Origin: Roseiarcus sp050013915
Lineage (GTDB): Bacteria; Pseudomonadota; Alphaproteobacteria; Rhizobiales; Beijerinckiaceae
NCBI GenBank assembly: GCA_050013915.1
Contig: JBEKEI010000018.1
Coordinates: 1-64,000 of the forward strand
DNA: 64,000 bases
Direction of reading: 5' to 3'
Below, in pieces: positions 8,603-18,284 of this stretch (positions are counted from its first letter, which is position 1; each line of letters begins with the position of its first letter). The translations under genes and the position numbers were made by a program. The notes beneath the pieces are model-generated. The model was not told the DNA's origin, searched no databases, and saw only the letters and a list, made by a program, of their open reading frames with translations.

Positions 8603-8962
8603 CGGGGCGCAGCCGGCGACCTGGGGCGTCCAGGCGCGAGCGGCGGGCCGAGGGGGCAGGAGGGCGAGGGGATGAGCCATCGGCCGGAGGCACGCGGGCG
8701 TGAACGCCCGGCGGCGCGGAGCCACGCCGCGGTCGCGCCGTCAGCTCAGGGCGATCGCACGCGCTCGCCCGGGGCGACTGCGCGCCGTCGGCGCGGCGAT
8801 TGGCGGCCGAACCCGGCCTGGCGTGTCGCGCAGCCGATCCCTTGGCCAGTCGATCACACGGTGCTCAGCCCGGCTTCGAGGCCGTCGTCGGCGCAGCTGG
8901 GATCGAGCCCCAACTTCACCGACGGCGCGCCCGCGACGAGAGCGCCGCGCGGTCCGGCGGGA

Positions 8963-9616
8963 TCAGCGAGTCGAGGCCGCGCGACTTTTCTCGAATACGA
9001 GCATCATCGACTTTCCCAGCGGCGGAATGCGTCCCAGCCGGTGGAATTCGCTGGCTTTCATGCCGCTGCCAGCCATCAGTCGCTCGAGCGTGCGCCGGGA
9101 CCAGAATTTGATATGGCCGTGCTCGACATCCGGATGATGGTGAAAATCCCATTTTCCGGCGATGGCAAGCGCGAGGTTCTTGAAATAGCCGTGGTAGGGG
9201 GTCGACAGCACCGCGAACCCCCCCGGCCGCAACATCCGGGCGATGTTGTCGGCCAAGGCCTGTGGCGAATAGAGGTGTTCGACGACTTCGAGCGACACGA
9301 CGACGTCGAACCCGCCAAACCGCTCCAGGAGATTGTCGTAGGCGGAGCCGATTTCGACGCGAAGCCCGGGAAAGGCGACCCTCGCCTGCGCGATCCCGTC
9401 GCGCGCGGGATCCACGCCGATCACCTGGTAGCCCGCCGCGCTCAGGACGCTCGTCACCGCCCCGTTGCCGCAGCCGATGTCGATCAATCGCATCCGGCCG
9501 GGATCCGCGATCCGTCGCGACAGGATTTCCATGAGCCGCGGCACCAGATAGGCGTGGGACCCGCTCTGACGGGCGTCGGACCAACCGAATTCGAGATCAT
9601 TGGCGTCGCCGCTCAT
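8963..9616 (-). CDS. class I SAM-dependent methyltransferase (UbiG/Methyltransf_23-like)
   Basis: A 217-residue Rossmann methyltransferase. Motif I is LIDIGCGNGAVTS (SAM binding), followed by VIGVDPARDGI (acidic ribose-binding Asp), VVVSLEVVEHL (the UbiG-like post-motif) and LRPGGFAVLSTPY. The substrate is not shown by the sequence. It is divergent from the glycosyltransferase at 9861 and sits at the edge of the polysaccharide locus, so methylation of a sugar or lipid-linked intermediate is the likeliest role. The N-terminal ATG at 9616 is chosen; 244 bases separate it from the divergent gene. Confidence 0.85.
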   Translation of the reverse strand: MSGDANDLEFGWSDARQSGSHAYLVPRLMEILSRRIADPGRMRLIDIGCGNGAVTSVLSAAGYQVIGVDPARDGIAQARVAFPGLRVEIGSAYDNLLERFGGFDVVVSLEVVEHLYSPQALADNIARMLRPGGFAVLSTPYHGYFKNLALAIAGKWDFHHHPDVEHGHIKFWSRRTLERLMAGSGMKASEFHRLGRIPPLGKSMMLVFEKSRAASTR

Positions 9617-9860
9617 GGGCTGCGTTCCCTTCCGTCATCGGCCGCGACCCGATGGTCCCAGGGTTCCGCTTCCGCCGGCGGGCGCGGAAATCTCGGCTGC
9701 GTTCGGCCGGCGCATATGACGGCGCCGCCTCCCGAACCGGACGCCGGAGACGGCAATCACCAAGGGGATTTTGCCAAACCCGATTAATTCGATCAATGGT
9801 TGTAGTTCTCGGCCGCCGTCGGATTCGGCGAGGCCGCGTTTCGGGGATTGTCGGCTCTCG

Positions 9861-12473
9861 ATGAACATCAACGACCCCAGCATTCCGCTTCTCCCCGCGG
9901 ATCCCCCGCCCAATCCCGAATCGCCGCAGGTCTCGGCGGACTTGCGGGGTCGTGCATTTCTGCGCGACGCGCGGGGCGACCGCCTGCCGCAGCTGGCCCT
10001 GGCCGCGCTCCTCGCGGGCGAGCCTTTCAGGGCCTTCGCGCTCTCGGATCGCTGGTGCCGGGAAAGCCGCCCCCATGTGGCGAGCCTCTTGTTGCGCGCA
10101 GAAGCCTCGTATCGGCTCGGACATGCCGAATACGCGCTTGGCGACCTCAGGCGCGCCCTGGAGCTCGAACCGGGTCACCGTGCTCTCAATTCCCGCATAT
10201 TGGAATGGGGTAGCGGCGAAGAACGGCTGACAGCCGCCGACAGTCTCGCGAACGTCGACCGGGGCTCTCGAATGCGGAGCCTTCCCGTTCTGGCCGCCGC
10301 CGGCGCGCGCGGCGTCGGCGAGCTTCTCATCCAGGACGATGGCGTCAGCGGCTGGATCGCCTGGAAGACGGGCTGCTCGGCGAGCCTGAGCCTGCGCGGC
10401 GCGCGGACGATCGACACGCCTCTGATCGGAGATCCGGCTCACCCCTTGTCGGGAATCCTCGGCCACGCCGCCGAGATCGCAGCGCCGACGCCGGAGGCGG
10501 GGCTGGAACGGGCGAGCCTTCTCGTCGACGGCGACGAAATCTTCTGCGCTTGGGCGCGCCGAAGCGACGGTCGACCCCGCAAGTCCGAACCGCCCCTCGA
10601 CTGTTCCGCGGAGACCGTCACCATCATCGTGCCGGTCTATGGAGACGCCGACGCCACCCGGATCTGTCTCGAAAGCGCTCGGATCGCCGTCGACGACACG
10701 CCCGGGGCGCAGGTCCTGGCGATCGACGATGCGAGTCCGAGCGCCGAGATCAGGGACTATCTGGCGAGCTACGCCGCGCCGCCCAGACGCCATGTGCGCA
10801 CGAACGAGGAAAACCTGGGATTCGTCGGCGCGGTCAATCGGGCGCTCGCCATGGCGCCGGCGGGCGACGTCATCCTGTTGAATTCCGACACGATCGCGCC
10901 GCCCGACTTGATCCGCAAGCTGCGGGCGATCGCGAGCGAGGATCCGACGATCGGAACGATCAATCCGCTCAGCAACAATGGCGAATTCGTCAGTTTCCCC
11001 GCGCCCTTTCGAAGCAATCGGCTCGATGAAGAGACCTGGGCCATTCTGCACGCGTGCGCCGGCGTCGCCAACCCTGGCGTTGCGGTCGACATCCCGAGCG
11101 GGACCGGCTTCTGCCTCTATGTCACGCGCGCCTGTCTCGACGCCGTCGGCGCGCTCTCCGCCGACTTCGGACGCGGCTATCTCGAAGACGCGGATATCGG
11201 CTTGCGCGCCCGCCAGGCGGGGTTCCGGAATGTTTGCGCGCCCTCCGTCTATGTCGCCCATCGGGGGAGCCGATCCTTCCGCGGGAAGAAGGCGATGCTC
11301 GTCGCCCGCAACCGCAAGACGCTGGCGCGCAAATTCCCCGAATACGAGGACGAATGCGGCGCCTATGTCGAACTGGATCCGCTGGCGAACGCGCGCGCCG
11401 CCATCGAAGAGCTCTGGGTGACGGATGAAGGCCGTCGACTGCTGGTCGGGCCGAGCCGCATGGCGCCGGCGCTTCATGAACGGGCCCGGCAACTCGCCGA
11501 TCACGCGATCGCGCCGCTGCTGGTGACGATCCGGCGCACAGGAAGTCGATGGGACGCCGTGTTCCGGGGTTGGAGCGAAGCGGCGCCGCGATCGCTCGAG
11601 GTTCGCCTGGACGGCGAGCCCTCGCAGAATTCGAAGTTCCGCTCGCTGTTGCGCAAGTGGGCGTTCGATCGCATCGAGGTGAGCGGGCTGTCCGAGCTTC
11701 CGGATTTCGCGATCGAGGATGTTTTTGGCCTGTCGCCGCCCGTCGACCTGCTTCTCGTCGATGCGAGCCCCAAACAGGACGCCGGCGCGCTCGGCTCGCC
11801 TCGGCAGGATTGCGCCGCGCCGCAGGATCCGAGGCCTTGCGTCGAGTGTCGAAGGCGGCGCGTGAAAGACGCCTCGCTCGCGGCGCTCGAGCGCTGGGCG
11901 CGCGTCAGGACGCGTTGCGCGGCGACGCTGGCGCTGGACGAACTCAGCAAGAAGCATTGGCAGGGTCTCTATCCCCGCGCGACGATCGACGCGCATCGGC
12001 GCAAGCCCAAAGCCCGCGCGAGCCTCCCGGGAATCGGGAACGCCGCGGAACGAATCGCGCTCGGCGTTCTCCTGCCCGTCGACACCCCCGCGACGCTGGG
12101 GTTGCTTCTGGCTCTGGCGGACCGGTTCGACGGCGACCCCTACGACATTTTCGTGTTCGGAAAGACGAGCCTCGACGCCCGCCTGATCGCCAGGGGAGTC
12201 TTTGTCGTCGGCTACGTCGCGTCGGTCGAGATCGCGCGCGTGGCCGCGCAATACCGGATCGGTCGCTATCTCCTGCCCTATCGGCTCGAGAACTATTGGG
12301 TGCTGGAGAGCTATCGGCGCGCCGCGCACGCGCCGGCGGCGTTCTTCGACTGGTCGTTCGGTGAGTTTCACGCCGCGCCGCGCGATCTCGCGCTCGACCC
12401 GAGCGTCTGCGACGAGAAGGCCGCGTTCGCGATCAGCGCCTGGATGCACGGGAATTTTGGAGCGGCGTCTTGA
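9861..12473 (+). CDS. large multidomain family 2 glycosyltransferase
   Basis: An 870-residue protein. Residues about 50-115 look like a short helical/TPR-like region (YRLGHAEYALGDLRRALELEPGH). The centre (about 255-530) is a GT-A/GT2 domain: TIIVPVYGDADATRICL, AIDDASP, NEENLGFVGAVNRAL, LLNSDT (metal-binding DXD-like), and GYLEDADIGLRARQAG. The last ~150 residues (VFGKTSLDARLI... YLLPYRLENYWVLESY) form a separate alpha/beta-looking region of unknown role. An in-frame TTG at 9771 is possible, but its ribosome site is too close, so ATG 9861 is preferred. The stop overlaps the next gene. Probably adds a sugar during repeat-unit synthesis at the cytoplasmic membrane face. Confidence 0.82.
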   Translation: MNINDPSIPLLPADPPPNPESPQVSADLRGRAFLRDARGDRLPQLALAALLAGEPFRAFALSDRWCRESRPHVASLLLRAEASYRLGHAEYALGDLRRALELEPGHRALNSRILEWGSGEERLTAADSLANVDRGSRMRSLPVLAAAGARGVGELLIQDDGVSGWIAWKTGCSASLSLRGARTIDTPLIGDPAHPLSGILGHAAEIAAPTPEAGLERASLLVDGDEIFCAWARRSDGRPRKSEPPLDCSAETVTIIVPVYGDADATRICLESARIAVDDTPGAQVLAIDDASPSAEIRDYLASYAAPPRRHVRTNEENLGFVGAVNRALAMAPAGDVILLNSDTIAPPDLIRKLRAIASEDPTIGTINPLSNNGEFVSFPAPFRSNRLDEETWAILHACAGVANPGVAVDIPSGTGFCLYVTRACLDAVGALSADFGRGYLEDADIGLRARQAGFRNVCAPSVYVAHRGSRSFRGKKAMLVARNRKTLARKFPEYEDECGAYVELDPLANARAAIEELWVTDEGRRLLVGPSRMAPALHERARQLADHAIAPLLVTIRRTGSRWDAVFRGWSEAAPRSLEVRLDGEPSQNSKFRSLLRKWAFDRIEVSGLSELPDFAIEDVFGLSPPVDLLLVDASPKQDAGALGSPRQDCAAPQDPRPCVECRRRRVKDASLAALERWARVRTRCAATLALDELSKKHWQGLYPRATIDAHRRKPKARASLPGIGNAAERIALGVLLPVDTPATLGLLLALADRFDGDPYDIFVFGKTSLDARLIARGVFVVGYVASVEIARVAAQYRIGRYLLPYRLENYWVLESYRRAAHAPAAFFDWSFGEFHAAPRDLALDPSVCDEKAAFAISAWMHGNFGAAS

Positions 12474-14827
12474 CGGCGGGCCACGCGACCCAGCGGCGAG
12501 GCGCGAAGACCGGCCGCTTCCTCGCCCATGCGATCCGGACGGGTCGCGAGATCGTGACCGGCTACATCGTCGACAGGACCGATCTGTCGCGGCGCCTGGC
12601 GGTCGAGATTCTCGTCGACGGCCTGCAGATCGATATCGCGCTCGCGGATCAGTTCAGCGGCGAATTGCGCGAGCTGGGAATTGGCGACGCCTGCTACGGC
12701 TTTGCCTTCGTCCTGCGGCCTGCGCTCGTCGACGCCGCGCGGATGCTCGAGGTGCGTCTGGCCAATGTCGGCGAACCCGTCGGCGCCCCGATCCTGCTCG
12801 AGGACTCCGAGCCGGCGTCGCCCGACGACGATCTCAAGGGGGAGGCGTCATGGGCCGGCGGACTGCACCTGACGGGCTGGACCGACCGTCAGGGCGCGGA
12901 AGCGCCGATGATACGGGCGTTCATCGACGGCGAACTGATCGCGGAATGCCGCGCGAATCGGTGGCGGCATATCGATCGGCCGCGGCCAATGGCGGTGCGC
13001 GCCTTCGATCTCTGGCTTCCCCAGCGCTTCGCCGCCGGGAAGGTCCAGCGGGCGAGCGTGGCGCTCGCCGACGGGAGCGAACTCCCGGGGAGTCCGGTGA
13101 CCTTCGTCGCATTCGAGCGAAGCCTCGAAAACGTCCTGAAAGGGTTCGCCGACAATCCGGGGGAAAGGCTGCAGGGACGTTTGTATGACCGGCTCGTTCC
13201 CCAGTCGCTGCCATTTCCGCTCTACGCGGACCGCCGCTGGCTATTCCAGCCGGAACCGCTACGGCGCTACGACGCGGCGGTCGCAGTCATACTCTTCGAC
13301 GGCGAGCGGGTGCAATCCTCGGTCGACAGTCTCGACGGGCAGAGCCACGTCAATTGGTCGGCCTGCGTCATCCCGACGAAGGGAGACGGTTTCGCATTCG
13401 ACCCCGCCGACCTCGTCGAATTCGTCGCCGAACATGCGGCGGGAGCGGAATATTTCGTCTTCGGCCTGCCCGGCGTCGCCTTCGACGCGCATGCGCTCGC
13501 GCGCGTCGTCGAAGGTTTCGAGGCCCATCCGGAAGCGTCGCTGATCTATGGCGACATCGACTTCGTGGGCGCGGACGGCGGCCTGTGGCCGATCGCGTTT
13601 CCGGCGTTCGACTATGAACGCCTGCTGGAGCAGGGCTATTGCGCCGCGGCCTTCGCCCTGAAGCGCTCGGCGCTCCAATCGGCCGTCGGCAAGTCCGCCG
13701 ACACCGTGTTCCGGCTGGTCAACGCGACTTTCGACGAAGGCGTCGCGACCAGCGCGGTGCGCCATCTTCCGGGCGCCATCGCCCGCGTACCCGACGACAT
13801 ATTCGCGGGCTCGCAGGAGAGCCTTCGCGCCGCGACATCGGACCATCTCGCGGCGCGACGCATGGCGGCCGTGCTGGAGGCGGGACACGGATCGCTTTGG
13901 CCGACCTGCCGGGTGCTGCGCCGGGCCGCGCGCCGGCCGAGCGTGTCGGTCATCGTCCCGACCCGCGACAGAGTCGATCTGCTGCACGGCTGCCTCGCCT
14001 CGATCGACGCGGGCGCGACCCGGGTCGCCGCGGAAATCATCGTAATCGACAATGATTCGACCCAGCCGGACGCGCTGGCCTATCTGCGGGCGATCGGGCG
14101 CTCGGGAGTCCGGGTCCTCCCCATGCCCGGACCCTTCAATTTCTCCCGATTGAACAATGCGGCGGCGCGCGAGGCGCGCGGCGACTATCTGTGCTTCCTC
14201 AACAACGACGTCGAAGCGCGCGACGAAACATGGCTCGAGGAAATGTTGTCCCGGCACCTCGACGAAACGGTCGGCGCGGTCGGCGCCAAGCTTCTGTGGC
14301 CCAGCGCGGTCGTCCAGCACGCCGGTGTCGTGCTGGGCGTCAATTTCTCCGTCATGCACGCCTTCAACGACCGTCTCGACGGCGATCCCGGCTATGCCGA
14401 TCTCCTCGGGGTCGCCCGTTCGTGCAGCGCGGTCACCGCCGCCTGCATGACGACGTCGCGCGCGCATTTCTTTTCGGTCGGTGGGTTCGACGAGATCCTC
14501 TTCCCCGTGAACTTCAACGATGTCGACTATTGCCTCAAGCTGCGCAACGCGGGCCTGCGCGTCGTGTTCACCCCGCATGCGAAACTGATTCACCGGGAGT
14601 CGGTCTCCCGGGGGCGGGACGACAAGGCCGACAGCGCCCCCAGACTGGCGCGCGAACTGCGCGCATTGCGTTCGAAATGGGGTCGCGCGCTGCTCGAGGA
14701 CCCCTACTACAGCCCGATTCTTTCGCTCGACGATCCACCCTTCGCCGCGCTCGCGTGGAGCCCTCGACCTTGCGCGCCGCGCACCGACGAGGCGGCGCCG
14801 CCCGCCGCACTCCCTCCAGGCATGTGA
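12470..14827 (+). CDS. large family 2 glycosyltransferase (rhamnosyltransferase-like C-terminal domain)
   Basis: A 785-residue protein with a TTG start overlapping the previous stop (TTGA) and GGAG about 8 bases upstream. Residues about 1-250 resemble no family I can name. The middle (about 260-470) has a degenerate GT2-like fold (AVAVILFDGERVQSSVDSL, LIYGDIDF). The C-terminal ~300 residues are a clear GT2 domain: SVSVIVPTRDRVDLLHGCL, IIVIDNDSTQ, FSRLNNAAAREARGDYLCFLNNDVEA, GAVGAKLLWP, and FNDVDYCLKLRNAGLRVVF. This tandem layout is common in O-antigen and EPS clusters. Translationally coupled to the gene before it. Confidence 0.85.
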   Translation: MTAGHATQRRGAKTGRFLAHAIRTGREIVTGYIVDRTDLSRRLAVEILVDGLQIDIALADQFSGELRELGIGDACYGFAFVLRPALVDAARMLEVRLANVGEPVGAPILLEDSEPASPDDDLKGEASWAGGLHLTGWTDRQGAEAPMIRAFIDGELIAECRANRWRHIDRPRPMAVRAFDLWLPQRFAAGKVQRASVALADGSELPGSPVTFVAFERSLENVLKGFADNPGERLQGRLYDRLVPQSLPFPLYADRRWLFQPEPLRRYDAAVAVILFDGERVQSSVDSLDGQSHVNWSACVIPTKGDGFAFDPADLVEFVAEHAAGAEYFVFGLPGVAFDAHALARVVEGFEAHPEASLIYGDIDFVGADGGLWPIAFPAFDYERLLEQGYCAAAFALKRSALQSAVGKSADTVFRLVNATFDEGVATSAVRHLPGAIARVPDDIFAGSQESLRAATSDHLAARRMAAVLEAGHGSLWPTCRVLRRAARRPSVSVIVPTRDRVDLLHGCLASIDAGATRVAAEIIVIDNDSTQPDALAYLRAIGRSGVRVLPMPGPFNFSRLNNAAAREARGDYLCFLNNDVEARDETWLEEMLSRHLDETVGAVGAKLLWPSAVVQHAGVVLGVNFSVMHAFNDRLDGDPGYADLLGVARSCSAVTAACMTTSRAHFFSVGGFDEILFPVNFNDVDYCLKLRNAGLRVVFTPHAKLIHRESVSRGRDDKADSAPRLARELRALRSKWGRALLEDPYYSPILSLDDPPFAALAWSPRPCAPRTDEAAPPAALPPGM

Positions 14828-14881
14828 CTTTGGCGCCGCCTTGCTCTAATGGGAACGCACAGGAAGGAGCGACGCAGAGCC

Positions 14882-15505
14882 ATGGCTTCCGAATCGGTGC
14901 TCAAGGTCCTCAACGTCGGCTGCGGCATCGCCGCGCCGGCCAAGTTGCACGGTGTCTTTCGCAGCGCGAACTGGAAGGAGGTTCGTCTCGACATCGACGC
15001 CAATGTCGGGCCGGACCTCGTCGGCGACATGACGAACATGCGCGACATCATCCCCACCGGGACGTTCGATGCGATCTGGTCATCGCACAATATCGAGCAT
15101 TTGTACGCGCACGAGGCCCCGCGCGCGATCCTCGAGTTCCACCGCATCCTGCGCCAGAGCGGATTCGCGCTCATCACTTGTCCCGACGTCGCGGCGATCG
15201 CCCAGTTGATCGTCGAGGGCAGGTTCGAGGAGACCGCCTATGTTTCGCCCGCCGGGCCGATAACCGCGCTCGACATGCTCTACGGGCACTCCAAGTCGAT
15301 CGCCGCCGGCAATGTCTACATGGCGCACAATACGGGCTACACCGTCGAGCGCCTGGGGCGCCTGCTGCTCGAAGGCGGCTTCTCGGAGGCCTGGGTGTTC
15401 CCCGGAAGGGCATTCGACATCTGGGCCGTCGCGTTGATGGTCAGGGCGGACCGCGAGGAAATCAGGCGTCAGTTGGCGGATGGCGGACTCGATCTCCCGC
15501 AATGA
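14882..15505 (+). CDS. SAM-dependent methyltransferase (short, polysaccharide-locus type)
   Basis: A 207-residue class I methyltransferase: VLNVGCGIAAP is the SAM loop, VRLDIDANVGPDLVGDM holds the acidic residue, then IWSSHNIEHLYAHE and LRQSGFALITCPDV. Start ATG 14882 follows AGGAAGGAG (around 14861-14869); an earlier ATG at 14849 lies before that site. It sits between GT2 and GT4 genes on the same strand, so a sugar O-methylation or chain-end capping role is plausible. Target unknown. Confidence 0.82.
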   Translation: MASESVLKVLNVGCGIAAPAKLHGVFRSANWKEVRLDIDANVGPDLVGDMTNMRDIIPTGTFDAIWSSHNIEHLYAHEAPRAILEFHRILRQSGFALITCPDVAAIAQLIVEGRFEETAYVSPAGPITALDMLYGHSKSIAAGNVYMAHNTGYTVERLGRLLLEGGFSEAWVFPGRAFDIWAVALMVRADREEIRRQLADGGLDLPQ

Positions 15506-15521
15506 GGCGGCCCGGGCCCCG

Positions 15522-16751
15522 ATGAATATTCTTTTCGTCCACAACAACTTCCCCGCCCAGTTTCGGAACCTGGCGCTCGCCCTGTCAGCGCTGGACGGCG
15601 TTCGGACCGTGGCGATCGGATGCGAGACGGCTCGAGCCCTGGGCGGCGTCGAACTGCACCACTATCAGACGCCGCAAGGCAATCCGGGCGCCCATTCCTT
15701 TGCGCGCAGGTTCGACCACGAGTGTCGACGCGCGGAGCAGGTCCTCTACGCCGCCGCGACGCTCGCCGGTTCGGGCTTCACGCCCGATGTCATTCTGGTG
15801 CATCCGGGCTGGGGGGAAAACCTGCCGCTGCGCGCGGTGTTTCCGAACGCCCGAATCATCGTCTATTGCGAGTTTTTCTACAGATCCATGGGTCAGGATT
15901 CCGGCTTCGACCCGGAATTCCCGCCAATCGGCATGGACGGCCACGTGGCCCTCCAGGCGCGGAACGCCGCCAGTCTGATCGCCCTCGCCGAGGGCGATGC
16001 GGGCCTTTCGCCGACGCATTGGCAGAAGAGCACGTTTCCCGGGGAGTTCCAGCCGAAGATCACGGTCGTGCATGACGGGGTTGATACCGAGGCGCTGAGG
16101 CCGAATGCCGGCGCCGCCGTCACGCTGCCGACCGGCGCGACATTGACCGCCGCCGACGAGGTTCTCACCTATTCCGCGCGGAACCTGGAACCGATGCGCG
16201 GCTTTCATATCTTCATGCGGGCCTTGCCGCGCGTTCTCGCCGAAAGGCCGCTGGCCCAAATTCTCATAGTCGGCGGCGACGGAGTCTCCTATGGCGCGCC
16301 GCCGGCGCGCGAATCGTCCTGGAAGGCCGCGCTGCTTCTCGAACTCGGCGGCGCCATCGATCCCGGACGCGTGCATTTTCTCGGGCGCCTCGCCTATGGG
16401 GAATATGTGAAGGTGCTGCAGATCTCCACCGCGCACGTCTATCTCACCTATCCCTTCGTCCTGTCCTGGTCGCTGCTCGAGGCGATGAGCGTGGAATGCG
16501 CCGTCATTGGGTCGGACACCGCCCCGGTACGCGAAGTCATCGACGGCGGCAACGGCCTGCTCGTGCCGTTCTTCTCCCCGGAAGCCTTGTCCGAAGCGAT
16601 CGTGAGCGTACTCGGCGACCGCCCGCGCTTCCAGGCGATGCGCAAGGACGCACGGCGAACGGTCACGACGCGCTACGACGCCAGGACCGTCTGCGTGCCC
16701 CGGCTGCTCTCTTTCGTCAGGAGCGTTCCGGCAGGGTCGTCGCGCGGATGA
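15522..16751 (+). CDS. family 4 glycosyltransferase (GT-B)
   Basis: A 409-residue retaining-type GT-B transferase. The N-terminal half starts MNILFVHNNFPAQFRNL. The C-terminal Rossmann half has LTYSARNLEPMRGFHIFMRALP, ILIVGGDG, VHFLGRLAYGEYVKVLQIS, SWSLLEAMSVECAVIGSDTAPVREVI (the E-x7-E type donor site) and NGLLVPFFSPEAL. An earlier in-frame ATG at 15480 would overlap the methyltransferase; 15522 matches the conserved start. Last rightward gene of this arm; it ends 42 bases before a convergent GT2 gene. Confidence 0.87.
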   Translation: MNILFVHNNFPAQFRNLALALSALDGVRTVAIGCETARALGGVELHHYQTPQGNPGAHSFARRFDHECRRAEQVLYAAATLAGSGFTPDVILVHPGWGENLPLRAVFPNARIIVYCEFFYRSMGQDSGFDPEFPPIGMDGHVALQARNAASLIALAEGDAGLSPTHWQKSTFPGEFQPKITVVHDGVDTEALRPNAGAAVTLPTGATLTAADEVLTYSARNLEPMRGFHIFMRALPRVLAERPLAQILIVGGDGVSYGAPPARESSWKAALLLELGGAIDPGRVHFLGRLAYGEYVKVLQISTAHVYLTYPFVLSWSLLEAMSVECAVIGSDTAPVREVIDGGNGLLVPFFSPEALSEAIVSVLGDRPRFQAMRKDARRTVTTRYDARTVCVPRLLSFVRSVPAGSSRG

Positions 16752-16792
16752 CCGCAGACGCGGACCAGCAGAGCTGCGCAGCCAATCAGGAT

Positions 16793-17707
16793 TCAGGATA
16801 TCGTGAGCCCCGTCAACCTCTCCAGCTCGCTTCTGATCGCCTCGGCGGATTCCAGGCCGCTTATCGCGCGCTCGAACTCCAGCACCTTGGCGCCGACGAG
16901 AAATCGGTACCAGTAGCCCTGCAGGAAGTGATAGCAGAGCCCCTCGACGCCATCCAGGAAGCCGAGCCTGAACGCATATCGGTAGATGAAATAGGCCGCC
17001 GACGACAGCCAGAACGGCATCCTGTTGTAGACATGCTCCTTGATTTTCCGCTTCGTCCAGGTCTGAAGCGACGAATTCGAACGCGTCACTTCCCGCTCGC
17101 GCGCGCAGAAGCACAGTCTCTGGTTCAACACGTCGATCGCCTCGCGCGTCGCGTAGGCATTGTGCTTCTGGATGAAGAAGCTGAGATCGTTGAGGTTGTG
17201 ATCGACGAACGCGCCCTCGAAAGTGACGATGCGGCCGCCCGAAACGATGATGTGCTCGTCCATCCAGCGGTCTTCGATCCTGCCGCGGCCACGCCGCCAG
17301 ACCCGAAGCAGAAGCAGCGGATATCGTCCCCCGAAGCGGATCCAGCGCCCGAGAAAGACATGCTTGCGCTTCAGATTGATGCCGGTGGTTTCGTCGGCGA
17401 GCGCCGGGAGCTTCGCCTCGATTTCGCGCGCCAGATCCGGCTCGACGATCTCGTCGGCGTCGAGGCGCATAAGCCATGCGGCGATGACCGGAGCATTGTC
17501 GAGCGCCCATTGGAACTGCTTGGCGTAGTTGATGAACTTGTTCTGGAGAACGACCGCGCCTGATTTCCGGGCGATTGCGACGGTGGCGTCCGACGAAAAA
17601 CTGTCGACGACGATGATTTGGCGCGCGAACGGGGCGACCGACCGAATCGCGCGTGCGAGATGCCGCTCCTCGTTATGGGTCAGGATAATGACGGCGAGAT
17701 CGGCCAC
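16793..17707 (-). CDS. family 2 glycosyltransferase (WaaE/KdtX-like)
   Basis: A 304-residue GT2: LAVIILTHNEERHLARAI, IIVVDSFSSDATVAIA, LMRLDADEIVEPDL (DXD-type metal site at about 84-88), and a C-terminal amphipathic region (YFIYRYAFRLGFLDGVEG) that may contact the membrane. The pattern is that of the WaaE family, which adds glucose or heptose to lipopolysaccharide cores or EPS. The start is GTG at 17707, immediately after the stop of the acetyltransferase gene at 17709. Last gene of the leftward arm. Confidence 0.87.
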   Translation of the reverse strand: MADLAVIILTHNEERHLARAIRSVAPFARQIIVVDSFSSDATVAIARKSGAVVLQNKFINYAKQFQWALDNAPVIAAWLMRLDADEIVEPDLAREIEAKLPALADETTGINLKRKHVFLGRWIRFGGRYPLLLLRVWRRGRGRIEDRWMDEHIIVSGGRIVTFEGAFVDHNLNDLSFFIQKHNAYATREAIDVLNQRLCFCAREREVTRSNSSLQTWTKRKIKEHVYNRMPFWLSSAAYFIYRYAFRLGFLDGVEGLCYHFLQGYWYRFLVGAKVLEFERAISGLESAEAIRSELERLTGLTIS

Positions 17708-17708
17708 T

Positions 17709-18284
17709 TCAGGACGCGGCGCCGGTAAGGCCTGGCGAACGGACTCTGGCCTTCAGGAAGGTCGCGGGGTTTCCGACATGGACCGACCATGCCGGGAGGT
17801 CCCTGAACGCAACGGCCTGGGCGCCGAGCACCGCACCCTCGCCGACCGTGACGCCGGGCCCCACGAATGCGCCGGCCGCAATCCAGGCGTGTGCGCCGAT
17901 CGTGATCGGCCGGGCGACGAGTTTGAAGCCGGGATCGGCGATGTCATGCGACCCCGCGCAAAGCCTCGCGTCCTGGGAGACGGTCGCATGGGCGCCCAGG
18001 TAGATCTTCGCCATCGAATAGCAATCGACGCGGGGCCCGAGGCAGGAATGGGGACCCATCTCGAGGTTGGCGGGATTCCAGATCCTGACGCTCGGATAGA
18101 CATGCGCTGAGGAGGCGATCTTGGCGCCGAACATGAGCAGGACGAGGCGACGCCATCTGTGCAGCGGGGCCGGAGTCCAGGCCGCCAGCAGGCCCCAGAC
18201 GAGTCCCCACAGAACGCGGGTCAGGCGGTGCGACAGACCGTAGCTCGGCCCGCCGAGTCTCGGATTGGATTTCGTCATGGCCAT
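17709..18284 (-). CDS. WcaF-like sugar O-acetyltransferase (left-handed beta-helix)
   Basis: A 191-residue hexapeptide-repeat acetyltransferase. The N-terminal helix (LTRVLWGLVWGLLAAWTPAP) and LVLLMFGAKI block are typical of the colanic-acid WcaF family. Hexapeptide turns follow (VRIWNPANLEMG, IYLGAHATVSQ, ITIGAHAWIAAG, VGPGVTVGEGAVLGA) with the family tail VGNPATFLKAR. ATG 18284 (MAMTKSN) is chosen over an upstream extension that lacks family features; 18278 is equally possible. It probably acetylates a sugar of the repeat unit using acetyl-CoA. Confidence 0.85.
   Translation of the reverse strand: MAMTKSNPRLGGPSYGLSHRLTRVLWGLVWGLLAAWTPAPLHRWRRLVLLMFGAKIASSAHVYPSVRIWNPANLEMGPHSCLGPRVDCYSMAKIYLGAHATVSQDARLCAGSHDIADPGFKLVARPITIGAHAWIAAGAFVGPGVTVGEGAVLGAQAVAFRDLPAWSVHVGNPATFLKARVRSPGLTGAAS

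Larger units (their letters stand above)
7600..8962. other. gene-poor region with duplicated element and small promoter/operator cluster
   Basis: No reading frame in these 1.36 kb shows recognisable protein features; the long frames here are low-complexity Arg/Ala/Pro translations of GC-rich DNA. It contains an AT-richer patch around 7790-8030 with a dyad and a promoter-like pair, a short REP-like piece (TCATTGCGAGCGGAG near 7932), a hairpin CACGGGCA/TGCCCGTG around 7676-7694, and two copies of a ~120 bp repeat at 8332-8602. The stretch 8610-8960 shows nothing clear. Confidence 0.6.

Noticed and set aside
8048..9787. Long rightward frame from the promoter at 7986
   Set aside because: Beyond the first ~45 residues it is low complexity, and it runs antisense to the methyltransferase at 8963-9616; not supported as a gene, though a short truncated product is possible.
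9597..12449. 950-residue frame antisense to the first large GT2 gene
   Set aside because: Arg/Asp/Gly-rich low-complexity translation with no motif; it is the complement of a gene with clear GT2 motifs. High GC makes stops rare on the opposite strand.
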